Assembly: GCF_001613105.1 (NCBI RefSeq)
Contig: NZ_BDBS01000050.1
Coordinates: 1-64,000 of the forward strand
Length of the DNA: 64,000 nucleotides
Source of the DNA: Nocardia pseudobrasiliensis NBRC 108224
GTDB taxonomy: Bacteria > Actinomycetota > Actinomycetes > Mycobacteriales > Mycobacteriaceae
Reading direction: 5' to 3'
Below the pieces are notes generated by a model. That model was not told the origin of the DNA. It did no database searches and saw only the letters and a list, made by a program, of their open reading frames with translations. Positions within the stretch are counted from its first letter, which is position 1; every line of letters begins with the position of its first letter. The position numbers and the translations under genes were made by a program. This document shows positions 45,318-54,518 of the stretch, in pieces.

Positions 45318-46594
45318 GGCGTGGGATCCGAATCCGCCTGCGGCCGAATCACTTCGGCAAGCTGCGTACCCGATCCGGCGATGGCGTTGCGGAACACCCA
45401 GCGCAGCCCGACGAAGCGGGTGAGCGTGGCGACCAGATTCGCGACCACCAGCACCACCAGCTCCCAGTGCACCGCGGCATCGGGCGCCCAGTGATGCAGG
45501 ACGAACAGCGACCCACTGGTGAGCAACCACGCGAAGCCGAAGATCAGCAGACCCTGGAAGTGATGCGATACCGCCCGGGTCGACCCCCGCACCCCGAAGG
45601 TGAACGCGCGGTTGGCCGCGGTATTCGCGATCGCGGTGAGCAGCAGCGCGGTGAAGTTGGCCGGCTGCGCCCCGATAACCCCCTGAAGCAGCACGTACAG
45701 GAGCATATAAGCGAGTGTGGAGATCACGCCGATGATGCCGAATCGCACCAGCTGCCCGACCATCCCCAGCGGCACGCCGTCGACCAGCGGTTCTCGGCCG
45801 ACCGCCGCGCGCAGATCGTTGATCGGCAGTGATCCGGTGGTCAATCCCTTGCCGACCCGCCAGACGCCGAGCAGATCCTTGCGCGCGGTGTCGACGATGT
45901 CCACGCGGCTGTCCGGATCGTCGATCCAATCCACCGGAACCTCGTGAATGCGCAGTCCTGCCCGTTCGGCGATGACCAGCAGTTCGGTATCGAAGAACCA
46001 CTCGCCGTCCTGCACCAGCGGCAGAATGCGCCGCGCGACCTCGGTGCGCATGGCCTTGAAACCGCATTGCGCGTCGGAGAACCGGGCCTGCAGCGAGGCC
46101 TTGAGGATCAGGTTGTAGCAGCGGGAGATGAATTCGCGCTTGGGCCCGCGCACCACCCGCGACGATTTCGACAGCCGCGTGCCGATGGCCAGATCCGAAT
46201 GTCCGCTCACCAGCGGCGCGACCAGTGGCAGCAGCGCGTTGAGATCGGTGGACAGGTCGACGTCCATATAGGCGACGACCTGAGCGTCGGAGGCCTCCCA
46301 CACCGCGCGCAGCGCCCGGCCCCGGCCCTTGCGGTCCAGATGCACCACGCGCACCCCGGCCAGTTCGTCCGACAACTCCCGCGCCACCTGCAGGGTGGTG
46401 TCGGTGGAGGCGTTGTCGGCGATGGTGATTCGCGCCGAGAAGGGAAAGCCCTCACCGAGGAACGCGTGCAGTCGGCGCACACACCCGGCGAGATCACGCT
46501 CCTCGTTGTAGACGGGAATAACCACATCCAGTACGGGGGCGCGCACCGCATCGGGGGTGGGGGTCGCCTCAACGGCCGTCACTGTCTCGGACAT
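45314..46594 (-). CDS. Bifunctional GT2 glycosyltransferase / GtrA-family membrane protein
   Basis: A fusion of 426 residues. Residues about 20-280 form a DPM1-like GT2 domain (VIPVYNEERDL, YMDVDLSTDLN, DAQCGFKAMR) that makes a polyprenyl-phosphate sugar; about 290-415 form a four-helix GtrA domain that may flip it across the membrane. With the GT39-type enzyme encoded next, the pair is a complete make-flip-transfer unit. It is the first gene of the pair and its stop overlaps the next start. Confidence 0.9.
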   Translation of the reverse strand: MSETVTAVEATPTPDAVRAPVLDVVIPVYNEERDLAGCVRRLHAFLGEGFPFSARITIADNASTDTTLQVARELSDELAGVRVVHLDRKGRGRALRAVWEASDAQVVAYMDVDLSTDLNALLPLVAPLVSGHSDLAIGTRLSKSSRVVRGPKREFISRCYNLILKASLQARFSDAQCGFKAMRTEVARRILPLVQDGEWFFDTELLVIAERAGLRIHEVPVDWIDDPDSRVDIVDTARKDLLGVWRVGKGLTTGSLPINDLRAAVGREPLVDGVPLGMVGQLVRFGIIGVISTLAYMLLYVLLQGVIGAQPANFTALLLTAIANTAANRAFTFGVRGSTRAVSHHFQGLLIFGFAWLLTSGSLFVLHHWAPDAAVHWELVVLVVANLVATLTRFVGLRWVFRNAIAGSGTQLAEVIRPQADSDPTP

Positions 46595-46772
46595 GCACTC
46601 TAACCTCGGTGATCAGCCTTTGGCACCGCTGCGCTCCGCCTGGGAGGTTGCTGGGAGGGGCCCAGAACTTCTTCCGTTCGGAACTTTTGTGTGTGCCGAG
46701 GCTAGCAACCGTTGAGCGATCCGGCTATCCCGCGGCCGGGACTGTTACCGACTCAACTGGCGGGTTCGAGAT

Positions 46773-47273
46773 TCAACTCCGGTCGTCCAATTCGAGGACG
46801 ACCAGGGGGATCGGCCGGGTGATCTTGGCCTGGAACTCGGCCAGCAGTGGATTGTTCGCCAGGACCCAGTCGGCGAATTCGCGGTACTCCTCGCCCTCGA
46901 GCGCCCGCCCGCGCCCGGTGTGGGTGGCCTCGCCCAGTTCCACGGTGATGGCCGGATTCGCCTTGATGTTGTGCCACCAGGCCGGATATTTCTCCTCGAT
47001 GAACGAGCTGAGGTACATGACCTCGCCGCGATACAGCGGGCTCAGCGGCACCGTATGCGGCCGGCCGCTGCGCGCGCCGATCGTGGTGAGCAGCAGCAGG
47101 GTGGTGCCCTCGTAGGCGCCGCTCACCTTGCCCGCGTTGGCGCGGAATTCGGCGACCACATCGCCGTTCCAATTCGCCACTCCGACCTCGACGGCCTGAT
47201 TCCAGGGCGCGTCGGGATCGTCGTAGGAATTGAACTCGCGCCGGTCATCATGTGCCGCAGTCGATTCGGTCAT
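46773..47273 (-). CDS. Deazaflavin-dependent nitroreductase family protein
   Basis: A 166-residue DDN-family protein. LLLLTTIGARSGRPHTVPLSPLY and KYPAWWHNIKANPAITVELG mark the F420/quinone-binding barrel. It is the second protein of this family in the window and, like the first, would draw on F420H2 made by Fgd. It lies 45 bp upstream of thiD's end on the same strand and is not part of thiamine synthesis as far as can be told. The substrate is unknown. Confidence 0.84.
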   Translation of the reverse strand: MTESTAAHDDRREFNSYDDPDAPWNQAVEVGVANWNGDVVAEFRANAGKVSGAYEGTTLLLLTTIGARSGRPHTVPLSPLYRGEVMYLSSFIEEKYPAWWHNIKANPAITVELGEATHTGRGRALEGEEYREFADWVLANNPLLAEFQAKITRPIPLVVLELDDRS

Positions 47274-47318
47274 GGCGGCAGTATGCCGGAGGGTACCGAC
47301 AAGGTTCGGCGGCCGGAC

Positions 47319-48161
47319 TCAGTCCAGCAGCCGCCACAGCGGTGACACCGGACCGTGCCCCGCGCCGAGGTCGTAGGAGGCTTGCAGGCAGCGCGTGGTC
47401 CACTCCTTGGCGAAGGCGATCGCCTCGGGCACCTCGTAACCGTGGGCCAGGGCGCAGGCCGTGGCCGCGGCCAGGGTGTCGCCGCCGCCGTGATCGTTGC
47501 CCGTGGCGATGCGCGGCGCGGACAGTTCGTGGAATCGGTTGCCGTCGTAGAGCAGATCGGTGCTGAAATCCGAGGAGCGCAGATGTCCACCCTTGACGAT
47601 CGCCCACCGTGGGCCGAGGGCCAGCAGCGCCTCGGCGGCCGTGCGGGCCGTGCGATCGTCGACGACCTCGACGCCGGTCAGCAGCCGGACCTCGTCGAGA
47701 TTCGGGGTGACCACCGTGGCGAGCGGAATCAGCGTGTCGCGCAAAGCATCCAGGGCCGAGGCGTGCAGTAGCGGATCGCCGTGCATGGAGGCCGCGACCG
47801 GATCGACGACCAGAGGTATCGCGCCGTCGCGGCCGATGCCCACCTCGGCGCATACCGCGGCGACCGCCTCGATGATGGCCGTGGAGGCGAGCATGCCGGT
47901 CTTGGCCGCGCCGATTCCGATATCGCCCACCACGACCCGCACCTGATCGGCCACGGTCTGCGGCGGAATCTCGTGGAATCCGCTGACGCCCACGGAGTTC
48001 TGCACGGTCACCGCGGCCACGGCGACACAGGCGTGCACGCCCAGCAGCGCCATCGTGCGGGAATCGGCCTGGATCCCCGCGCCGCCGCCGGAATCGGTTC
48101 CGGCGATGGTCAGGACGCGGACCGGGGTCTGCCCGTCGGGGGTCAGCGGCAACAGTTTCAC
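47319..48161 (-). CDS. thiD: Hydroxymethylpyrimidine/phosphomethylpyrimidine kinase
   Basis: The kinase phosphorylates HMP and HMP phosphate to the pyrophosphate used by ThiE. The 280-residue sequence has VLTIAGTDSGGGAGIQAD at the N-terminus, VVDPVAASMHGDPLL at the metal site and ATGNDHGGGDTLAAA with the catalytic Asp near the C-terminus. It is a ribokinase-fold enzyme of normal length. The start at GTG 48161 is assumed. It is divergent from a TetR gene across 62 bp that contains that regulator's palindrome, so thiD may feel the same control. Confidence 0.94.
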   Translation of the reverse strand: MKLLPLTPDGQTPVRVLTIAGTDSGGGAGIQADSRTMALLGVHACVAVAAVTVQNSVGVSGFHEIPPQTVADQVRVVVGDIGIGAAKTGMLASTAIIEAVAAVCAEVGIGRDGAIPLVVDPVAASMHGDPLLHASALDALRDTLIPLATVVTPNLDEVRLLTGVEVVDDRTARTAAEALLALGPRWAIVKGGHLRSSDFSTDLLYDGNRFHELSAPRIATGNDHGGGDTLAAATACALAHGYEVPEAIAFAKEWTTRCLQASYDLGAGHGPVSPLWRLLD

Positions 48162-48187
48162 GAGTTGGAGCCTACAATCCGGTAATA

Positions 48188-48205
48188 GAACGGATCATTC
48201 CGTTC
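48188..48205. promoter_or_regulatory. Perfect TetR-type operator GAACGGA-N4-TCCGTTC
   Basis: GAACGGATCATTCCGTTC is a perfect 7+4+7 inverted repeat, centred in the 62-bp gap between thiD and the TetR gene and 18 bp before the TetR start. It can control both divergent genes. The sequence GAACGG is typical of TetR-family sites. Confidence 0.75.
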
Positions 48206-48223
48206 AGGTGATATTCTGACTAT

Positions 48224-48874
48224 ATGCCCAAGACAGTCGATACCCCGGCCACCAAGGGTCTGCCCGGCCGCAAGGCGCAGGCCGCCCGCAACGACGGCCT
48301 GATTCTGGAGGCCGCCCGCGAGGTCTTCCTCGCCGATCCGGGCGCGCCGATCGCCGCGGTCGCCGAGCGCGCCGGGGTCGGGATCAGCGCCCTGTATCGC
48401 CGCTACTCCTCCAAGGAGGTGCTGCTGCGCACACTGTGCTACGAGGGGCTGTGCCGCTACAATGCCGAAGCCGAAGCGGCGCTGGCGAATTCGGACGATT
48501 GGGCGGCCTTCGTCGAATTCCTGCGGCGGGTGGTCGATGCCGATGTGCATTCGCTGACCGTGCATCTGGCGGGCACGTTCACTCCCGACGACAGTTTTCT
48601 CCCGCAGGTGCGGCGGGCCGGGGAGCTCAACGACGAACTCGTTCGCCGCGCCGAAGCCTCGGGCCGGTTGCGCGCCGGGGTCGGTCCCAATGATCTCGGC
48701 CTGATCCTGGAATCCTGCGCGGCCGTCACCGTTCCCGATCCGGCCCGCACCGCCGAATTGCGCCGCCGGGTCTTGACGATGTTGATCGATGGACTCACCG
48801 TCGAGGGGCAGCTGCCGGGTCCGCCACCCGCTCCCGGTGAATTCGCCCATCGCTGGCAGCCGAAGGGCCGATGA
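48224..48874 (+). CDS. TetR family transcriptional regulator
   Basis: A 216-residue repressor with helix-turn-helix IAAVAERAGVGISALYRRY near residues 40-65 and a typical all-helical ligand domain (C-terminal domain of the SbtR type is possible). The perfect palindrome upstream predicts autorepression. The natural target was probably the VOC-family gene that followed it, now a truncated remnant, so the regulator may be left without its partner. Confidence 0.87.
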   Translation: MPKTVDTPATKGLPGRKAQAARNDGLILEAAREVFLADPGAPIAAVAERAGVGISALYRRYSSKEVLLRTLCYEGLCRYNAEAEAALANSDDWAAFVEFLRRVVDADVHSLTVHLAGTFTPDDSFLPQVRRAGELNDELVRRAEASGRLRAGVGPNDLGLILESCAAVTVPDPARTAELRRRVLTMLIDGLTVEGQLPGPPPAPGEFAHRWQPKGR

Positions 48875-48885
48875 GAGGGTTATCG

Positions 48886-49008
48886 ATGAACTGGACATTG
48901 GACGTGGTGGTCGTCCCGGTCTCGGATATCGACCGGGCCGAGGACCTCTATCACCAGACCGATGTCGGCTTCGGCTGGAGCGTGCGACAAATCTCCACCC
49001 ACCCTTGA
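48886..49008 (+). pseudogene. Truncated VOC-family (glyoxalase/bleomycin resistance-like) gene
   Basis: A 40-codon frame starts at ATG 48886 with the ribosome site GAGAGGG. It reads MNWTLDVVVVPVSDIDRAED, the first strand and helix of a vicinal-oxygen-chelate protein. It loses similarity after VGFGW and stops at 49008. The remaining 80 or more residues of a VOC domain are absent; instead a palindromic repeat array begins ten bases on. The gene was likely cut by a deletion or by the repeat element. Confidence 0.65.
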
Positions 49009-49017
49009 TCGCGCCCT

Positions 49018-49190
49018 GGCCCTTCTCGTCCCGGCCCTTCTCTAGTTGTCCCGGCCCTTTCTCGTTGTCCCCGGACGAAGTCCGGGGCAAGGCGGTACCC
49101 CGGGCTTCGCCCGGCGACAACGAAAGAAGGCCGACGACAACGAAAGAGAACCGACGACAACGAAAGAGGGCTGACGACAACGAAAGAGGG
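49018..49190. repeat. Palindromic repeat array (20-bp units in inverted arms)
   Basis: The right arm holds four copies of GACAACGAAAG at 49116, 49136, 49156 and 49176, exactly 20 bp apart. The left arm holds three degenerate inverted copies beginning GGCCC at 49018, 49033 and 49053. Between the arms are two hairpins: CCCCGGAC/GTCCGGGG (49069-49087) and CCGGGC/GCCCGG (49100-49114). The whole can fold as one long cruciform. There is no transposase gene, so it may be a non-autonomous or REP-like element. It lies before thiC's end, in the tail of the broken VOC gene. Confidence 0.8.
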
Positions 49191-49222
49191 CGTAGTACAA
49201 GGAGAACGGAAGGAAATCGCCC

Positions 49223-50875
<1,653 letters not shown>

Positions 50876-50883
50876 ACGTGAAT

Positions 50884-50986
50884 CCTCCCTACGCCGGCAT
50901 TACCCGGTCAGGTTCGTACGGTCGACGGCCCTGATCCGCCCGAATGGGCTAGCCGTCCTCTCAGCCCGCTGGTGCGAGCCCCCGTT
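50884..50986 (-). promoter_or_regulatory. TPP (thiamine pyrophosphate) riboswitch
   Basis: Read on the minus strand, the leader has GGGGGCTC, the conserved CTGAGAGG, and later GAACCTGACCGGGTAATGCC with GGCGTAGGGAGG, the two halves of the TPP aptamer. The GGGAGG that ends it is also the thiC ribosome site. Ligand binding therefore probably hides the ribosome site and blocks translation. Confidence 0.95.
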
Positions 50987-51068
50987 GGCGATGTGCTGTT
51001 GTACCCGGCCGAGGGTACCTGCGGTGTGATCGGGGCGACAGGGGAGGTTCCTCCAATCACGCCGAGCA

Positions 51069-51097
51069 GGGCGATCGGGTCGATTGTCCGATCGCCC
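51069..51097. terminator. Hairpin between the second lipase gene and thiC
   Basis: GGGCGATCGG (51069-51078) pairs perfectly with CCGATCGCCC (51088-51097) around a nine-base loop. It lies 23 bp after the lipase stop and upstream of the TPP leader, separating the two transcription units. A 6-bp stem at 51001-51018 lies beside it. Confidence 0.65.
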
Positions 51098-51119
51098 CGC
51101 ATCCGGGTACGCGATGCGA

Positions 51120-52508
51120 TCAGTTCTCGTTCGGTCCGATCGGCCAGCCGAGCGCGCCGGCGAGTGCGTTGAGATTGATCATCGTCTGCTGCACGAAGGC
51201 ATCGACATTGGCGAACATCGACACGACATTGTCGGTGCGGCAACCGGTTTGGTCCGGCGCGTTCGGCGCGAGCCGACCACGGATCCAGTTGAAGGCGTCG
51301 CCCATGCCCAGGGTCGTGAGGGTCAGATGCTCACTGAGGTGATCGCGCTTGTAGATCACCGACGTGCCGCCCGCACACCACTGCTGCACCATGCGGTCGT
51401 TGGACCAGACCGGTACGGCCTCGTCGAACACGCCCTGGTAGACGAAGGTCGGCGCGGTCGGCGGATTATGGCCGAGCACCAGGGAATCGAACACCTCGCG
51501 AATCTCCGGCAACGCCAGATACTGATCGATCGGAATTGTCAGCAATCGCTGATAGTCGACGAACATTTCGGTCAGGGCGTTGCGGGATACGCACTGCTGG
51601 TTCGTGCGATCGATCAGCGCGCGCCCCTCGGGCGTCAGATACCGATAGGTGACGTCGTGGAATTTCGGATAGGCGTTGCTCAGTGAGGCGATGCCGATGG
51701 CGATCAGGGTGGAGAACATCGAGCCGTTCACATGCAGCAGCGACTGTACGTCCGAGGTCGGCGCGCCGAGTGCGACGCCTTTGACATTCAGCTCCGGTGC
51801 GTAGCTCGGCTGCATTTCCGCCGCCCAGCCACTACCCATGCCGCCGCCCGAATAGCCCCACAGGGCCACCGGCGTATTCGCGCCGTCCAGACCCAGCGGT
51901 TCGAATCGCTCGGCCGCCCGAATGCTGTCGAGCACCATGTAACCGGGCTCCTTGGCCACGGCCAGATGGCCGTCGAGACCCTCGAAATCGGGGATATTGA
52001 CCGCATAACCCTGGCTGATCGAGGCGGCCAGGCCGAGATATTCGCTGTTGGAGTGAATGCCCTCGAGTCCGGTCAGTCCGGTGCCCTGCTGCAACACATA
52101 GGACGGCGCGCACTGGGGTGCGGCGCTGTCGTAATAGAACTGATGGGAGACCAGTGGCCGATGGTTGCGCGGATTCGCGCCCATGGCCATCGCGACCGTG
52201 GTGACCGCGACGGTCGGCCGTTCGTTGAGATCGGTGGTGCGATAGAGCAACTGCCAGGCCCGGACGTGCACCGGCAGGATGGTGGCCACCGCCAGCTGCA
52301 CCGGACGCGATCGCAGAATCGTTCCGGGTTCGGCGGATTCGAGGTCCGCGGGCGGTTGATAGAAGGAATCGGCTTGCGGCACGGGTGGTTCCGCGGCAGC
52401 CGGAATAGGTGAGGTGGAGCCCAACAGCAGTGCGGAGGCGACGGTTGCGAGCGCCGTCAGTACGGCCACCGACCGGCGGCCGCGGCGATCCCCATTGATC
52501 ACAGACAC
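51120..52508 (-). CDS. Secreted lipase (LIP family), second copy
   Basis: A secretory lipase of 462 residues from GTG 52508. The signal peptide ends near IPAAAEPP. The nucleophile Ser is in GYSGGG, an Asp in VFDEAVP and a His in LSEHLTL, and Cys pairs fit an exported enzyme. It resembles the other lipase at 15505-16758 in layout (PVPQADSFYQPPADLE vs PAPPQSDPFYAPPADF). GTG 52508 is chosen over ATG 52526 because AAGGACAGGA lies upstream. It is divergent from a TetR gene that may control it. Confidence 0.84.
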   Translation of the reverse strand: MSVINGDRRGRRSVAVLTALATVASALLLGSTSPIPAAAEPPVPQADSFYQPPADLESAEPGTILRSRPVQLAVATILPVHVRAWQLLYRTTDLNERPTVAVTTVAMAMGANPRNHRPLVSHQFYYDSAAPQCAPSYVLQQGTGLTGLEGIHSNSEYLGLAASISQGYAVNIPDFEGLDGHLAVAKEPGYMVLDSIRAAERFEPLGLDGANTPVALWGYSGGGMGSGWAAEMQPSYAPELNVKGVALGAPTSDVQSLLHVNGSMFSTLIAIGIASLSNAYPKFHDVTYRYLTPEGRALIDRTNQQCVSRNALTEMFVDYQRLLTIPIDQYLALPEIREVFDSLVLGHNPPTAPTFVYQGVFDEAVPVWSNDRMVQQWCAGGTSVIYKRDHLSEHLTLTTLGMGDAFNWIRGRLAPNAPDQTGCRTDNVVSMFANVDAFVQQTMINLNALAGALGWPIGPNEN

Positions 52509-52606
52509 GTCCTGTCCTTCCCTCATCAGGTGTGACAGGAATTACAACACGCCGTCCGATTTGCAACAAGGGATCTTTTTATCAAGGCTGCGACTATCGT
52601 CTGAGT

Positions 52607-53293
52607 ATGACCCGCAGCAACCCCGCCGCGCGGCCCGCTCCGACCCCGGCGCGGCGCCGGATCCGCGGCCTCGATGCCGAGGAGCGCAGCGCCCAGCGTC
52701 GTCGACAGCTACTGGACGCCGCCACCGAACTGTTTGCCCGGCAGGGCTTTTCGGGGACCTCGATCGAGCAGATTTGTCAGCAGGCCTACGTCGGCACGAA
52801 GGGCTTCTACGATCACTTCGACAGTAAAGAGGCCTGCTACGTCGCCTTGCTCGAACAAATCACCGCGCAGTTCCAGCAACGGGTGCTCGCGGTGGCGGTC
52901 GAATCGGCGGGGTTGGAATGGCAGCCGCGGGTGGCCGCGGTGATCGCGGCCTTCGTCCACGCCCTCGCCGACGATCCGCGCCTGGCGAAGGTGACCTTCG
53001 GCGAGGCGGGCGGTATCTCGCCGGCCGTCGAACGGCAGCGACGCAGTAATCGCCGCTGGTCGGCGGCCTTTCTCGATCAGCAGTGGGAGGGCGCGCCGGA
53101 TCCCGATGCGGAAATCCAGCGGCGGCGGCTCGCCCTGGCGCTGGCCACGATCGGCGGCATGTTCGAGCTGGTGACCGACTGGCTGCACCATCACGACGAC
53201 GGCGGCTCGCCGGATGCGGTGGAGACGCTGGCCGGGGATCTCACGCACTACTTCGGCATGCTCGACGCCGGACGTCGCGCCGCCGAGCGATAG
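52607..53293 (+). CDS. TetR family transcriptional regulator
   Basis: A 228-residue repressor with ARQGFSGTSIEQICQQAYVG as its DNA-binding helices. ATG 52607 (MTRSNPAARP) is preferred; the frame upstream is in the shared promoter. It is divergent from the secreted lipase gene across 98 bp, the usual layout for a repressor and target. No clear palindrome was found in that gap. A hairpin terminator lies between its stop and the convergent fahA. Confidence 0.86.
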   Translation: MTRSNPAARPAPTPARRRIRGLDAEERSAQRRRQLLDAATELFARQGFSGTSIEQICQQAYVGTKGFYDHFDSKEACYVALLEQITAQFQQRVLAVAVESAGLEWQPRVAAVIAAFVHALADDPRLAKVTFGEAGGISPAVERQRRSNRRWSAAFLDQQWEGAPDPDAEIQRRRLALALATIGGMFELVTDWLHHHDDGGSPDAVETLAGDLTHYFGMLDAGRRAAER

Positions 53294-53295
53294 AA

Positions 53296-53322
53296 CGCGC
53301 CGCCGGTGTCACCGACGGCGCG
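53296..53322. terminator. Hairpin between the TetR gene and fahA
   Basis: CGCGCCGCCGGT (53296-53307) pairs with 53311-53322 around a three-base loop with one mismatch. It lies in the 43-bp gap between two convergent genes and can serve both. Confidence 0.65.
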
Positions 53323-53336
53323 CTCGAACCATCGAT

Positions 53337-54518
53337 TCAGTTGCGGGCGGGCAGAATTCGACCGCCGACCTCGCCCAGGCCGATCCGACGGCCGTCGGAT
53401 CCCGGTGCGGTCGCGGTGATGACCACCTCGTCGCCGTCCTCCAGAAAGGTGCGCTTCTCGCCGTTCACAGCGACGGGTTCGCTTCCGCCCCAGGACAATT
53501 CCATGAACGAACCGCGTTGATCGCGCTCCGGGCCGGAGATGGTGCCGGAGGCGTACAGATCGCCCGGGCGGGTGGACGCGCCGTTGACGGTCATATGCGC
53601 GAGCATCTGCGCCGGGGACCAGTACATGCGCCGATAGGGCGGGCGCGCCACCAGCTCGCCGTTCCAGTGCACGGCCAGATCCAGGTCCAGGCCCCAGGAT
53701 TCGCGTTCGCGCAGATACGGCAGCGGTTCGGGCTCCTGCCCGGGCAGCGGCACCCGCGCCTGCTCCAATGCCGCGAGCGGGGTGATCCAGGCCGACATCG
53801 AGGTGGCGAACGACTTGCCGAGGAACGGGCCCAGCGGCTGATACTCCCAGCCCTGGATGTCACGCGCGGACCAGTCGTTGATCAGCGCGACGCCGAAGAC
53901 GTGCTCGGCGAACTCCGCGGTGCCGATCCGCTCACCCAGCTCCGAGCCCGCACCGACCACGAAACCGAGTTCGGCCTCGATGTCCAGGCGCTTCGTCGGG
54001 CCGAAGTCCGGTGTGCCCGAGGGAGTTCGGCGCTGCCCGGTGGGCCGCGCGATATCGGTGCCGGAGACCACGACCGTACCGGAGCGCCCGTGATAGCCGA
54101 CCGGCAGATGCCGCCAGTTCGGCAGCAGCGGTTCGCTGTCCGGCCGCAACAGGCGGCCGAGATTGCTCGCGTGATCGATACTGGCGTAGAAGTCGACGTA
54201 GTCGCCGATCTCCACCGGCAGTCGCAGGCGGACCGAATGTACGGAATGGACTGCGGCGGTGGGTATTTCGCCCTCGACGCGCTCGCGCAGCCGGTCGCGG
54301 ACCTCGCGCCAGCGGGCCGGACCCTGCGCCAGGAAGGCATTGAGGGTCGGGGCGGCGAAGGTCGAATCCTCCAGCAGCGCGGCCAGATCCAGTACCGCGT
54401 CGCCGAGTCGCACGCCGACGCGGAAGTCGCCGCCGCTCGGCGCGAACACCCCGTAGGGCAGATTGCCGGGACCGAACAGGGAGTCCTCGGCGACCTCGAT
54501 GCGCAGGGTGTCGGTCAT
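53337..54518 (-). CDS. fahA: Fumarylacetoacetase
   Basis: The last enzyme of tyrosine/phenylalanine breakdown, splitting fumarylacetoacetate to fumarate and acetoacetate. The 393 residues have YASIDHASNLG with the metal-binding Asp and catalytic region, VGYHGRSGTVVVSG, LDIEAELGFVVG with the two metal-binding Glu, and LINDWSARDIQGWEY. ATG 54518 overlaps the hmgA stop by four bases, so the genes are translated together. Maleylacetoacetate isomerase, needed between the two, is not encoded nearby. Confidence 0.94.
   Translation of the reverse strand: MTDTLRIEVAEDSLFGPGNLPYGVFAPSGGDFRVGVRLGDAVLDLAALLEDSTFAAPTLNAFLAQGPARWREVRDRLRERVEGEIPTAAVHSVHSVRLRLPVEIGDYVDFYASIDHASNLGRLLRPDSEPLLPNWRHLPVGYHGRSGTVVVSGTDIARPTGQRRTPSGTPDFGPTKRLDIEAELGFVVGAGSELGERIGTAEFAEHVFGVALINDWSARDIQGWEYQPLGPFLGKSFATSMSAWITPLAALEQARVPLPGQEPEPLPYLRERESWGLDLDLAVHWNGELVARPPYRRMYWSPAQMLAHMTVNGASTRPGDLYASGTISGPERDQRGSFMELSWGGSEPVAVNGEKRTFLEDGDEVVITATAPGSDGRRIGLGEVGGRILPARN

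Noticed and set aside
45318..46301. Upstream extension of the GT39-type gene
   Set aside because: The added 328 codons lie inside the GT2-GtrA gene in another frame and have no transferase features; the ATGA overlap fixes the start.
46672..46683. Palindrome TTCCGTTCGGAA upstream of the GT2-GtrA gene
   Set aside because: Short, with a two-base centre, and expected by chance at this GC content; no regulator is adjacent.
49018..49190. CRISPR array
   Set aside because: Repeats are 20 bp with no unique spacers, arms are inverted relative to each other, and there are no cas genes.
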